Positions 24,774-33,370 of a stretch of 41,566 bases of DNA are shown in pieces. This DNA is from Phycisphaerales bacterium (GTDB lineage: Bacteria; Planctomycetota; Phycisphaerae; Phycisphaerales; UBA1924). The notes beneath the pieces are model-generated. The model made no database searches. It worked only from the letters and a program-made list of their open reading frames with translations, and had not been told where the DNA came from. Within the stretch, counting starts at the first letter, position 1, and each line of letters starts with the position of its first letter. Where the stretch lies: NCBI GenBank assembly GCA_020427395.1, contig JAGQON010000030.1, forward strand, positions 1-41,566, read 5' to 3'. Made by a program: the position numbers and the translations under genes.

Positions 24774-25262
24774 CATCGGCAAAAACCGATGACTTCTTCA
24801 AAGTTCAGGCGCGTTCATTGCGCCTGACACACAATCAGCATAACGAATGCGCGCGTGTCAAGCGAGTTCGCAACTCGGAAGCTCGCGAACTGCGCGACCA
24901 CATCGCGCCGTCAGTCACGGACAAACGGGCGCGAGTTGTTCCGATCCATCTGGCTTGCGCATCACGCGCACCGTGAACAGCGTGGCTGCCATCTGTTGCG
25001 ATCGGTCACATCAACAGCGACGTGGGAAGTTCCGCGTACCGATCGGTGGTTGCGTTGATGTGCAGGGCGCGATCATGCCGGCGCGATGTTGAAGTTGACG
25101 AGTTCGCGACAGTTCGACGCGCATTCGGAGCAAGATCGGGGGTGTTTTGTGCAAGCCAACTCAGAAATCTGTGCGAGAGTGACGCGCACCGTCGCGTTGC
25201 GCGGCAATGATTCGGCATCGGCGAACCGCGCTCGACACAGAGCCGCCGACAAGGGAGAACGC
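24774..25262. other. Gene-poor region between the histone-like and M16 genes
   Basis: About 490 bp with no gene I can support. It holds hairpins CATCGG-N6-CCGATG (24774-24791) and TCAGGCGC-N7-GCGCCTGA (24805-24827), a perfect inverted repeat CGAGTT-CGC-AACTCG (24863-24877), and a further GAGTTCGCGAC (25100-25110). The M16 frame is open upstream to 25086, but the ribosome site supports 25263. The motif cluster may be regulatory or may encode a small RNA; nothing proves either. Confidence 0.4.
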
Positions 25263-26510
25263 ATGACCGATACTTTGTCCAACACGCGCACGCACACCTT
25301 CAGCAACGGGCTCGTGCTCATCAGCGAGCATGTCAGCGGCGTGCAATCACTGGCGATGCGCTGCCTGCTACCCGCCGGCGCCGTGTTTGAAGATATCCAC
25401 AATTTGGGCGCGAGCAGTGTGTGCGCCGAGATGCTGATGCGCGGCGCAGGCGATCGCGACTCACGCCAGCAGGCCGACGCGTTCGACCGCGCGGGCGCAC
25501 TGAGGGATGTCGACAACGCCATCCGGTTCATGCAGATCAGCACCACCACACTCGCCCACCGGGTCGATGAGACGCTCCCGCTGGTGCTCGATATGGTGCT
25601 CCGCCCACGCCTCGCGCCCGAGTCGTTCTTGCCGGCGCAGGAGCTGGCGTTGCAGGCCGTCGCCTCGCTTGCTGATGATCCGCAGCACCGCGCGGCGCTC
25701 GCCGCCCGAGACCGCCATCTCCCCCAGCCCTACAACAGGAGCACCTACGGCACGACCGAGGGCATCGCGTCACTGACGCACGAGAAGCTCTGCGCGTGGT
25801 GGAACGGGCTCGTCAAGCCGGCGGGTTCGCTCATCGCCGTCGCAGGCGATGTCGATCACGACCAGATCGTTGAGCACATCACCGCCGCGACACGGGATTG
25901 GAACGGTGAAACAAGCATGCCCACGGAATCCGGCACGCCGCCCCGCGGTTATGCGCACCTCGACGATGAGTCGAACCAGGTGCAGATCATCATCGTGCAC
26001 GACGCACCCCCGCAGGCCCACATCGACAATCCGTTTGAGCGCCTCGCCATCGCGGTGCTCTCGGGCGGCATGTCCGGTCGGCTCTTCACCGAGGTGCGTG
26101 AGAAGCGAGGGCTCTGCTACGCCGTCTCCAGCGCCTACCGCGCCGACAAGGACCGTGGCGTTGTCACGAACTATGTCGGAACCACCCCCGAGCGGGCGCA
26201 GGAGTCGCTCGATGTGCTCCACAACGAGCTGCACAGGATCAACGCGGGCGATGTGACTCGGGAGGAGCTCACCCGCGCCAAGACGGGGCTCAAGAGCCGC
26301 CTGATCTTCGCCGGTGAGTCCACCAAGGCGAGGGCCAGCGCCGTGGCCGCGGACTACTTCAACCTTGGTCGAGTCCGCTCGCTCGAGGAGATCGTCGCTC
26401 AGCTCGACGCCATCTCGCTCGACGAGCTCAACGGCTACCTGCGCCGGCGAGACCTGGGCACGCTCACGATCCAGACACTCGGTCCCGATGCGCTCACCCC
26501 CCCGGCTTGA
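25263..26510 (+). CDS. M16-family (insulinase-like) protein without zinc site
   Basis: A 415-residue protein with the two-lobed M16B fold: SNGLVLISEHV near 14-24, the GASSVCAEMLMRGA segment (49-62), and the second-lobe motif GGMSGRLFTEVREKRGLCYAVSS. The HxxEH zinc motif should fall at 52-56 but reads S-V-C-A-E, so all three residues are replaced. The downstream EE position is also changed. It is therefore a non-catalytic subunit like the alpha type of mitochondrial processing peptidase. AAGGGAG precedes ATG 25263. No active partner is adjacent; it must be elsewhere if it exists. Confidence 0.85.
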   Translation: MTDTLSNTRTHTFSNGLVLISEHVSGVQSLAMRCLLPAGAVFEDIHNLGASSVCAEMLMRGAGDRDSRQQADAFDRAGALRDVDNAIRFMQISTTTLAHRVDETLPLVLDMVLRPRLAPESFLPAQELALQAVASLADDPQHRAALAARDRHLPQPYNRSTYGTTEGIASLTHEKLCAWWNGLVKPAGSLIAVAGDVDHDQIVEHITAATRDWNGETSMPTESGTPPRGYAHLDDESNQVQIIIVHDAPPQAHIDNPFERLAIAVLSGGMSGRLFTEVREKRGLCYAVSSAYRADKDRGVVTNYVGTTPERAQESLDVLHNELHRINAGDVTREELTRAKTGLKSRLIFAGESTKARASAVAADYFNLGRVRSLEEIVAQLDAISLDELNGYLRRRDLGTLTIQTLGPDALTPPA

Positions 26511-26586
26511 GTTGCCCGAGCATGGTGACATGCAAAGAGGGTGACCAGATCGCCGAAATGTGCGGCAGAACCGGGCGATCCGACGA

Positions 26587-26592
26587 TATGCT
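26587..26592 (+). promoter_or_regulatory. -10 element TATGCT of a probable leaderless start (murC)
   Basis: TATGCT ends exactly 5 nt before GTG 26598. Neither this GTG nor the ATG at 26622 has a Shine-Dalgarno. The fixed spacing, shared with five other genes here, favours GTG 26598 as the start. Confidence 0.5.
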
Positions 26593-26597
26593 CTGGT

Positions 26598-28118
26598 GTG
26601 AAGAACACCGAAACAGCGCCCATGAACCGCCCCGAGCAATCCCATCGCGCCGAATCCATCTCGCAGCACCTGGGCTGCGATCGACCGTACATGATCGGCA
26701 TCGGCGGGTGCGGCATGTCCGCGCTCGCACGCCTCATGCACGACGCCGGACTCACGGTGCGCGGGTGCGATTCGACCCCGTCCCCGGTCACCGACGCGCT
26801 GAGCGACACCGGCATCCCCGTCGGCTTCGATGAGCAGGCCGGGCAGCTGCCCAGCGACGCCCGGGTCATCATCGCCTCAGCCGCGATCAAGCACGACCAC
26901 CCGATGATGATCGAGGCCGCCAGCCGGGGCCTGAGCATTCTCACCTACCCCGAGGCGCTGGGCGTATGCATGCGAGGCCACACCGGCGTCGCCATCGCCG
27001 GCACCCACGGCAAGTCAACCACCACCGCGATGCTCGGCTGCGCCCTGACCGACGCCGGGCTCGCGCCCTCGGTGATCGTCGGCGCAACCTGCACCCAACT
27101 GAGCCACGGGGCGCTCAGCTCGTCCGATGCCCCGGTGGGCTACCGCGTCGGAGATCGCACGATTCCCAAGGGCGAACGGGCCGGCGAGCCGGGCATCCTG
27201 CTCGCCGAGGCGTGCGAGTTCAACCGCTCGTTCCACCACCTCCGTCCGACCGTCGCTTCAATCGCCTCGATCGAAGCGGACCATCTGGACATCTACGGCT
27301 CGCTCGACGCCGTGGTTGAGGCCTTCGCCGACTTCGCTCGCCTGATCGCACCGGCCGAGCAGGGCGGCAAGCTGATCATCGCCCACGACGGTGCGCACCG
27401 GCGCGTCGTGACCGCTGGCGTGACCTGCGCCGTCGAGACCATCGGCTTCAACCCCGCTGCGGATTGGGTCGTCACGCACGAGCCAACAACCGGCAAGGTC
27501 AGTGTCCGCGATCCCGACGGGCGACTGGTCGAGTGGGGCCTTTCCATGCCCGGCGAGCACAACGCGTTCAACTCCGCGATGGCCTATGCCATCGGTCGTT
27601 CGCTCGGTGCCGAACCCGAGGCGCTGGCCGCCTCGTTTGGCGCGTTCCTGGGTCTCGACCGACGCCTCCAGCTCTTGGGCACCCGCGATGGTGTCAAGGT
27701 CTACGACGACTACGGGCACCACCCGACCGAGATCGAGGCAACCCTGCGGGCGCTCGCCCAGCGCGAGCAGCCCCACGCCAATGGCGGGCGACTGATCTGC
27801 GTCTTCCAGCCGCACCAGCACTCCCGCACCCGCTTCTTCCTTGAGGAGTTCGCCAACAGCTTCGAGCAGGCAGACATCGTCATCGTGCCCCACATCTACT
27901 TCGTGCGTGACTCGGAGATCGAGAAGCACCGGGTGAGCAGCGCTGATCTGGTCGATCGCCTGCGTGCCAAGGGGGTGCGGGCCATGCACCTCTACCCGTT
28001 CGAGGCGATCATCGAGCAGCTCGAGAATGTTTGCCGACCCGGCGACCTGCTGGTCGTCATGGGCGCGGGCCCGGTCTGGAAGGTCGGACGCGGCTACCTG
28101 CAAGGGGGCATCGCGTGA
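26598..28118 (+). CDS. murC: UDP-N-acetylmuramate--L-alanine ligase
   Basis: Adds L-alanine to UDP-MurNAc in peptidoglycan precursor synthesis. The 506-residue protein has GIGGCGMSALA (34-44), the P-loop AGTHGKSTTT (134-143), EACEFNRSF, EADHLDIYG, PGEHNAFNS and DDYGHHPTEI, all typical of MurC. GTG 26598 is chosen from the -10 spacing; ATG 26622 is the alternative and gives 498 residues. The stop overlaps the murB GTG by 3 nt (GTGA), so the two are translationally coupled. It leads the murC-murB-ddl-ftsQ-like unit. Confidence 0.95.
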   Translation: MKNTETAPMNRPEQSHRAESISQHLGCDRPYMIGIGGCGMSALARLMHDAGLTVRGCDSTPSPVTDALSDTGIPVGFDEQAGQLPSDARVIIASAAIKHDHPMMIEAASRGLSILTYPEALGVCMRGHTGVAIAGTHGKSTTTAMLGCALTDAGLAPSVIVGATCTQLSHGALSSSDAPVGYRVGDRTIPKGERAGEPGILLAEACEFNRSFHHLRPTVASIASIEADHLDIYGSLDAVVEAFADFARLIAPAEQGGKLIIAHDGAHRRVVTAGVTCAVETIGFNPAADWVVTHEPTTGKVSVRDPDGRLVEWGLSMPGEHNAFNSAMAYAIGRSLGAEPEALAASFGAFLGLDRRLQLLGTRDGVKVYDDYGHHPTEIEATLRALAQREQPHANGGRLICVFQPHQHSRTRFFLEEFANSFEQADIVIVPHIYFVRDSEIEKHRVSSADLVDRLRAKGVRAMHLYPFEAIIEQLENVCRPGDLLVVMGAGPVWKVGRGYLQGGIA

Positions 28119-29041
28119 GCACGGCTTCTGATCAGCTCAACATCATTCACGACGCCCCGATCCCGACATGGTTCCACATCGGTGGTCGGGCCGAGCGCCT
28201 CGCAAAGCCCATGAACGCCGCCGAACTGCTCGCGTGCATCGAGCTGGATGATGAGCTGCGCGTGCTCGGCGAGGGGGCCAACCTGCTGGTGGACGACGAC
28301 GGCGTGAGCGACCTCGTCGTCTCATTGCAACAAGGCTCGTTCCTCAACACGCTGATCGACGAATCGACCGGGCTCGTTCACGCTGGCGCGGGTGTTGCAC
28401 TGCCCGGGCTGATCAACCGCTGCGTCCGATCCGGCCTCGGGGGGCTTGAGAAGCTCGCGGGGATTCCCGCGACACTCGGCGGGGCGATCATCATGAACGC
28501 CGGCGGCGCGTTCGGCGAGATCTCCCAGTACATCGCCCAGGTCCACGCGATCGATCGGGCCGGGCGGGAGCACAGCTTCGACCGAGGCCAGATCGACTTC
28601 GCCTACCGCCAGTCGCACCTCAACCACCTGATGATCACCGGGGCGGTCCTCCAGCTGGAGATCGGCGACCGCGAGGAGATCGCCCGATCACGCGCAGAGT
28701 GCATGAAGTACAAGGCCGACTCACAGCCCCTCGGCGACAAGTCTGCCGGCTGCGTGTTCAAAAACCCCACACTCACCGAAACCATCGATGGCATCGGCGA
28801 GGAAGGCGATCGGGTCAGCGCGGGCATGCTCATTGACCGTGCCGGGCTCAAGGGCCTAAGCGTGCGCGGCGCGACCGTCTCACAGGTCCACGCCAACTTC
28901 ATCACCACCACCCCCGATGCCAGGGCGCACGATGTCGTGGAACTGATCGACCTTGTGCGTCAGCGCGTGCTCGACCACTTCGGCATCAACCTCCACAACG
29001 AGCTGGTCATTTGGTCTCGCCACTTGGGGAGCGGGTCATGA
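28115..29041 (+). CDS. murB: UDP-N-acetylenolpyruvoylglucosamine reductase
   Basis: FAD enzyme that makes UDP-MurNAc. The 308-residue protein has TWFHIGGRAE, GEGANLLVDDDG, GLEKLAGIPATLGGAIIMNAGGA and SAGCVFKNP. The last motif carries the proton donor; here it is Cys where E. coli-type enzymes have Ser, a variant seen in natural MurB proteins. The tail ends without the type I insertion. AAGGGGG lies before GTG 28115, inside murC. The stop overlaps the ddl ATG (ATGA). murB follows murC, although it acts first in the pathway. Confidence 0.95.
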   Translation: MSTASDQLNIIHDAPIPTWFHIGGRAERLAKPMNAAELLACIELDDELRVLGEGANLLVDDDGVSDLVVSLQQGSFLNTLIDESTGLVHAGAGVALPGLINRCVRSGLGGLEKLAGIPATLGGAIIMNAGGAFGEISQYIAQVHAIDRAGREHSFDRGQIDFAYRQSHLNHLMITGAVLQLEIGDREEIARSRAECMKYKADSQPLGDKSAGCVFKNPTLTETIDGIGEEGDRVSAGMLIDRAGLKGLSVRGATVSQVHANFITTTPDARAHDVVELIDLVRQRVLDHFGINLHNELVIWSRHLGSGS

Positions 29042-30009
29042 CCCGCGTGCTTGTCCTCGGCGGCGGTCCCGACGCGGAACGCGAGGTCTCGATCGCCAGC
29101 GCCAATGGTGTGCACCGGGGCTGCCTTGATGCCGGGCTCGACGCAACGCTGCTGATCGTCGATACCCCGACCATCAGTGACATCGAATCATGGGATTGCG
29201 ATGTCGTTTTCCCAGTTCTTCACGGGCGATTCGGCGAGGGCGGCGAACTGCAGACCCGTCTCGAGCAATCCGGTATCCCCTTCGTGGGCTCGGGCTTCAC
29301 GGCCGCTGCCCTGGCGATGGACAAGCTCGCCACCAAGCTCCTCGCATCCCGCCTGGGCATCCCGACACCCGAAGCGTGCGTGCTCGATGGGACGGCGTTG
29401 CTCAAGGACGCTCACATCCGATCCCCGATCCAGCTCCCGATCGTCGTCAAGCCCGTGCACGATGGCTCGAGCGTCGGGCTGCACATCTGCCGCGATGAGT
29501 CGCGGTGGCAAGCCGCGCAGTCCACGATCCGATCGGATATCCAGCAGCACCCCCAGCGCACCTACATGATCGAGCGATACCGCCCCGGGCGTGAGCTGAC
29601 AGCCTCGGTGATCGCCTCCCCGGACAATCCGAACGAACTGATCGCCTTGCCGCTGATCGAAATCGCCCCCAAACAAGGCGTGTACGACTACGAGGCCAAG
29701 TACCAGCGGAATGACACAGTCTATACAGTCAACCCTCAGATCGACCCCGAGATCACCAGATCGATCCAGACGCAGGCCCTCAGGGTCTGCAACGCGATCG
29801 GCGTGCGTCACCTCGCCCGGGCGGATTTCCTGCTCGACAGCGACGGTTCTTGGACGATGTTGGAAGTCAACACCATGCCGGGGTTTACCGCCACCTCGCT
29901 GCTGCCCAAGGCGGCTGGCGCGTTCGGGCTGCCCATGCCGATGTTCTGTGAGCACCTCGTGCGTTGTGCGCTCAGTGCCAGCGGCACCAAAGCCAACCAG
30001 ATGCTTTAA
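29038..30009 (+). CDS. ddl: D-alanine--D-alanine ligase
   Basis: ATP-grasp enzyme that joins two D-alanines for the peptidoglycan stem. The 323-residue protein has VLGGGPDAEREVSIAS, HGRFGEGGELQ, VVKPVHDGSSVGL, YDYEAKY and the metal/ATP site EVNTMPGFT. ATG 29038 overlaps the murB stop by 4 nt. The ftsQ-like gene starts 14 bp after its end. With murC and murB it forms a compact cell-wall operon. Confidence 0.95.
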   Translation: MTRVLVLGGGPDAEREVSIASANGVHRGCLDAGLDATLLIVDTPTISDIESWDCDVVFPVLHGRFGEGGELQTRLEQSGIPFVGSGFTAAALAMDKLATKLLASRLGIPTPEACVLDGTALLKDAHIRSPIQLPIVVKPVHDGSSVGLHICRDESRWQAAQSTIRSDIQQHPQRTYMIERYRPGRELTASVIASPDNPNELIALPLIEIAPKQGVYDYEAKYQRNDTVYTVNPQIDPEITRSIQTQALRVCNAIGVRHLARADFLLDSDGSWTMLEVNTMPGFTATSLLPKAAGAFGLPMPMFCEHLVRCALSASGTKANQML

Positions 30010-30023
30010 GGATGAGCTGAGAT

Positions 30024-30896
30024 ATGGCCAAGAAGAAGACCAAGCGAAAAACCACCAAGCGCGACCCGGAGACGGCCGAGCGGAATAAACGCATCGCCAT
30101 CGGCACGGCCCTGATCGTGCTGACCGGAGCGGTCTTCGTCGGGGGCGCGATGGGCGTGGGCGAGCTTGATCGGGCCGCGGCCCAGTCGATCGTGCCCGGA
30201 ACGCCAGAGGTCCAGATCAACTGGGCCGTGCTCTCCGATGGCACCGTCTGGATGCCCATGCACGAGCAGGAACGAATCTCTTTGGCGATCGGGCGGGCCG
30301 TCAAGGGTGGATTAGCACTCTCAAGTGAACCCCTCCGCGAGGCGGTGCTCGAGCTGCAGAAGAGCGGCTGGGTCGACGGCGTGCCCCAGGCGCACTGGAC
30401 CAGTGACGGCACCATCGTGCTCGATGCGAGCTGGCGCGTACCCGCCGCGGTCGTCCGTGTCGGCAATCGCGATGTGCTCATCGACTGGGACCGCCATGTC
30501 CTGCCGCTGGATTATGCCATCGGTCAGAGCAATCAGCGCTACTTCGTCAACACCGATGCACCGCTTCCCCGGGTAGGCGAGCAGTGGGGCGGCGCAGACC
30601 TTAAGGACGGTATCGAGCTTCTCCGCGAGCTCCGCAAGAACGGGCTGCTGGATCAAGTAGACGGCTTCGACCTCGGATCGGGCGCCGAATCGGGCAACAT
30701 CACCATCATCTCCAACCGCGGTTCCCGGATCGTCTGGGGCGGCGGGCCCGGGCGGGAACGCCCCGCCGAGAAGTCCGCCAAGGTCAAGTTCGAGGTCCTC
30801 CGCGTCATTTATGAGCGGACAGGGCTGCTCGATGGCGGGACCAACTTCATCGATATCCGTGGCGGGAATATCATGGTTGAGAAAAGCGGCGGCTGA
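30024..30896 (+). CDS. FtsQ/DivIB-like cell division protein
   Basis: A 290-residue bitopic protein: very basic cytoplasmic tail (1-23, KKKTKRKTTKR), one membrane segment (about 24-46), then a periplasmic part. The middle reads PAAVVRVGNRDVLIDWDRHVLP, matching the FtsQ pattern where a variable Arg/Trp segment precedes VD-x2-G-x-VLP. LPRVG and a C-terminal NFIDIRGGNIMVEK follow, as in FtsQ beta strands. The POTRA domain is not obvious. It follows ddl by 14 bp, the classic ftsQ place. In FtsZ-lacking planctomycetes its role would need rethinking. The assignment is from pattern and synteny. Confidence 0.65.
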   Translation: MAKKKTKRKTTKRDPETAERNKRIAIGTALIVLTGAVFVGGAMGVGELDRAAAQSIVPGTPEVQINWAVLSDGTVWMPMHEQERISLAIGRAVKGGLALSSEPLREAVLELQKSGWVDGVPQAHWTSDGTIVLDASWRVPAAVVRVGNRDVLIDWDRHVLPLDYAIGQSNQRYFVNTDAPLPRVGEQWGGADLKDGIELLRELRKNGLLDQVDGFDLGSGAESGNITIISNRGSRIVWGGGPGRERPAEKSAKVKFEVLRVIYERTGLLDGGTNFIDIRGGNIMVEKSGG

Positions 30897-30917
30897 CACG
30901 CCGTCTGCGCACAGCCC

Positions 30918-31757
30918 ATGACCCATGAACACGCACACAACCCGATCGGCTCGGGCGAGCACGAAGGTCGCTTCATGCACGAGGGCGACCCGGCATATGT
31001 CGATCGGGACATCTTCGGCAACGCGCCCAAGCATCACCGCGACTGGTCGCATCGGCGCGGCGAGCCCCGGGTCTTTGCCCTGATCTGGATGCTCTACCTC
31101 ATGGGCGCGATGCTCGTGATGTTCATGCAACTCAACCGATCGCACACCATCAGCTACGAGATCGTCCGCCCCGCCGCACGCGTCATGCTGCTCATCGTTG
31201 TCATTGGCTTCAGCGTGCTCTGGCCCATGCTCCGGCTCTCGCAGCACCATCCTCGCCGTGGACATGTGTGGTTCGCCCTGCGTGATGCGATCGTGCTGTT
31301 CGTGCCACTGCAGGCCATCCTCTGGCCTTTGGCGACGGGCGTGCTGACGCACTGGCCCGTCCCGGTCGTCGCGGCCATGTCGCTGCTCTGCGGCTCATGG
31401 ATGCTCCTGATCGCCGGCGTGCTCGCTCTGGCGATGAGATCGATCGCCTACAACGACACACCCACCATGCGTTGCATCTGGATGGGGCTCATCATCTTGG
31501 TCGTGGTCGGCGCGCCCATGATCGGCGCGACCGGCACGCCCATGCCCCCCGCCCCGGTCAACCAGCCCCGCGTCGGATGGCTCCTGAGCCCGATCACCGG
31601 GGTGCTGGAGATCCTGCGTGACCGTGAGGCAATCGGAGTCTCGGGTGCGGTTTTTACGCAGCAGATCCGCATGATGATTGCCATCGGCTGCGTTGGGTTG
31701 GCATTGCTGCTGATCGCCCGGGGGCTTGAGGTGGCACACGCGCGGGTTCGCGCTTAG
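30918..31757 (+). CDS. Polytopic membrane protein with His-rich N-terminus
   Basis: A 279-residue protein I do not recognise. The first 50 residues are soluble and carry eight histidines (THEHAH, GEHEG, MHEGD, KHHRDWSH), which may bind metal. About six membrane segments follow (roughly 53-71, 86-104, 120-140, 148-172, 186-206 and 250-272). It lies 21 bp after the ftsQ-like gene on the same strand and has no clear ribosome site. It is probably the last member of the wall-synthesis unit. Confidence 0.7.
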   Translation: MTHEHAHNPIGSGEHEGRFMHEGDPAYVDRDIFGNAPKHHRDWSHRRGEPRVFALIWMLYLMGAMLVMFMQLNRSHTISYEIVRPAARVMLLIVVIGFSVLWPMLRLSQHHPRRGHVWFALRDAIVLFVPLQAILWPLATGVLTHWPVPVVAAMSLLCGSWMLLIAGVLALAMRSIAYNDTPTMRCIWMGLIILVVVGAPMIGATGTPMPPAPVNQPRVGWLLSPITGVLEILRDREAIGVSGAVFTQQIRMMIAIGCVGLALLLIARGLEVAHARVRA

Positions 31758-31820
31758 AATATGATCTGCGCCCTTTGCCGGCCGGTTTCGCTCGTACGCA
31801 ACTCCACGGGAGCTATTTTC

Positions 31821-32285
31821 ATGGATGTCATCACACCCGCAGAGAAGCAAAAGCTCCAGGATCGCCTCAACGGGCTGCTCGCCAACCGTTCCGTGATCAG
31901 CGAGCGCATCGCCGAGGCCAGGGCGCTGGGTGATCTCAAGGAGAACGCCGAGTACCACGCCGCCCGAGAGCAGCAGGGCATGGAAGAGGCCGAGATCAAA
32001 CGCCTGCAGGACCGCATCGCCAGCGCACAGGTCGTCGATGAGACCAAAACCGCTCAGGGCGTGGTCTTCATCGGCTCTACGGTGCAGCTTCGCGAAGAGG
32101 ACGACGACGAGATCGAGACCTACCGCCTCGTTGGGGAATCCTCGGGCAGCGAAGATCCCGACATCATCGAGGTCACCGCCACCTCCCCGATGGGTGAGGC
32201 CCTTATGAAGGCACGCGTGGGCGAGATCATCCGCGTCAACGCCCCCCGTGGCGTCAAGTGCTTCGAAGTGGTTGCGGTCAACTGA
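31821..32285 (+). CDS. greA: Transcription elongation factor GreA
   Basis: Rescues backtracked RNA polymerase by helping it cut the transcript. The 154-residue protein has the N-terminal coiled coil with the acidic tip (RALGDLKENAEYHAAREQQ, about 32-50) and the C-terminal FKBP-like domain (TYRLVGESSGSEDPD ... SPMGEALMKARVGEII). GGGAG lies before ATG 31821. A TAGAAT/TATGAT-like AT-rich patch at 31755-31765 may be its promoter, giving a leader of about 50 nt. The frame also opens at ATG 31761, but that start lies inside the promoter-like patch. Confidence 0.93.
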   Translation: MDVITPAEKQKLQDRLNGLLANRSVISERIAEARALGDLKENAEYHAAREQQGMEEAEIKRLQDRIASAQVVDETKTAQGVVFIGSTVQLREEDDDEIETYRLVGESSGSEDPDIIEVTATSPMGEALMKARVGEIIRVNAPRGVKCFEVVAVN

Positions 32286-32361
32286 TCCAGCCGGGAAGAT
32301 CTCGGCGGTCGCTCTGACTGAAATCGAGCTCTGGCGCATCCCAACGAGTGTCAGCACACCC

Positions 32362-32378
32362 TGATACCCGCGGTATCA
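32362..32378. promoter_or_regulatory. Perfect palindrome TGATACC-CGC-GGTATCA
   Basis: A 7-bp inverted repeat 31 bp before the DUF4097-like gene and 76 bp after greA. There is no T tract, so an operator is more likely than a terminator. No known regulator consensus was recognised. Confidence 0.35.
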
Positions 32379-32409
32379 TCGCATCGACACCCAAGCAGAG
32401 AGGACCCAT

Positions 32410-33321
32410 ATGACACCCGCGACCAAGCCCCTCAGACCGTGGCTTTTCAACCATCGCCGCCGAGCCCTGCTCGGTACGGCACTGTTTATCGGCTCATTCG
32501 CGTTAGGCGGCTGCGGGTACTCGAGTTGGGCCGAACGCCAGACCGAATCGCGCACCATCATCGTCCCCCATATCGCGGCGAGCCCGTTGAGCATTGTTAA
32601 CGCGAACGGCTCGGTTGAGGCGCTATCAACCGATCGCGAGGATGTCAGCATTGAGGTCGTGTTGGGCTCGCCCCATGCCGAGCGTCTCCAACTCGCGCAG
32701 GTGCACACCCTACGCGAGGCCGACAACACCCTGAGTGTCTGGGTCGAGTGGCCTGATGGGAAGCGTCTACATAACGAGGGAGCTTCGATCTCGATCAACC
32801 TGCCCGATGCCCGTGATGTTCGCGTCCGCAGTAGCAACGGCGGTATCACCATCGGGGGGCTTGGCGGCAACGCGGACCTGGTCACCTCGAACGGAACGAT
32901 CATCGTGGACACGTTTGACGGCAACATCTACGCCAAGACAAGCAACGGCAAGCTCGTCGCCGACAAAGTCAGCGGCGACATCGAGATGTACTCCACGAAC
33001 GGGCGCATCACGATCAGTGATGCGTTCGGTCCGATCCGCGCGGAAACGAGCAACGGCAACGCTGACATCTCGACGATGCCGGGCAATGTCGGCCCGGTTC
33101 GTATACGCACCAGCAACGGCTCGATTACACTCAATCTCGGTGAAGGGCTCGAAGGAATCCTCAAGTGCGAAACCAGCAACGGGCGTGTCAGCGTGACCGG
33201 TTTGCCCGAGGCCAAGCTGATCGAAACAGGCAATCAGCGTGTCGAGGTTCGCGTTGGAGACAGCGAAGAGATCTCCGCACTCAGGACAAGCAACGGCTCG
33301 GTCCGCGTGCAGAGCCGCTGA
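32410..33321 (+). CDS. DUF4097-like lipoprotein with TSNG repeats
   Basis: A 303-residue exported lipoprotein: a positively charged N-terminus (HRRR), membrane segment and lipobox ALGGC (C35). The body is a run of short beta strands, each with an [ST]NG turn: NANGSVEA, SSNGGI, TSNGTI, TSNGKL, STNGRI, TSNGNA, TSNGSI, TSNGRV and TSNGSV. The nine turns recur at about 17-35 residues. This is the DUF4097 (putative adhesin, beta-helix-like) pattern. GAGAGGA lies before ATG 32410. Ligand and role are unknown; many such proteins are envelope-stress or surface proteins. Confidence 0.8.
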   Translation: MTPATKPLRPWLFNHRRRALLGTALFIGSFALGGCGYSSWAERQTESRTIIVPHIAASPLSIVNANGSVEALSTDREDVSIEVVLGSPHAERLQLAQVHTLREADNTLSVWVEWPDGKRLHNEGASISINLPDARDVRVRSSNGGITIGGLGGNADLVTSNGTIIVDTFDGNIYAKTSNGKLVADKVSGDIEMYSTNGRITISDAFGPIRAETSNGNADISTMPGNVGPVRIRTSNGSITLNLGEGLEGILKCETSNGRVSVTGLPEAKLIETGNQRVEVRVGDSEEISALRTSNGSVRVQSR

Positions 33322-33370
33322 CCGAGCCGTCGTGGTTCATTTCAGTTGTTGAGCAGGGACGCCTGAGTAA

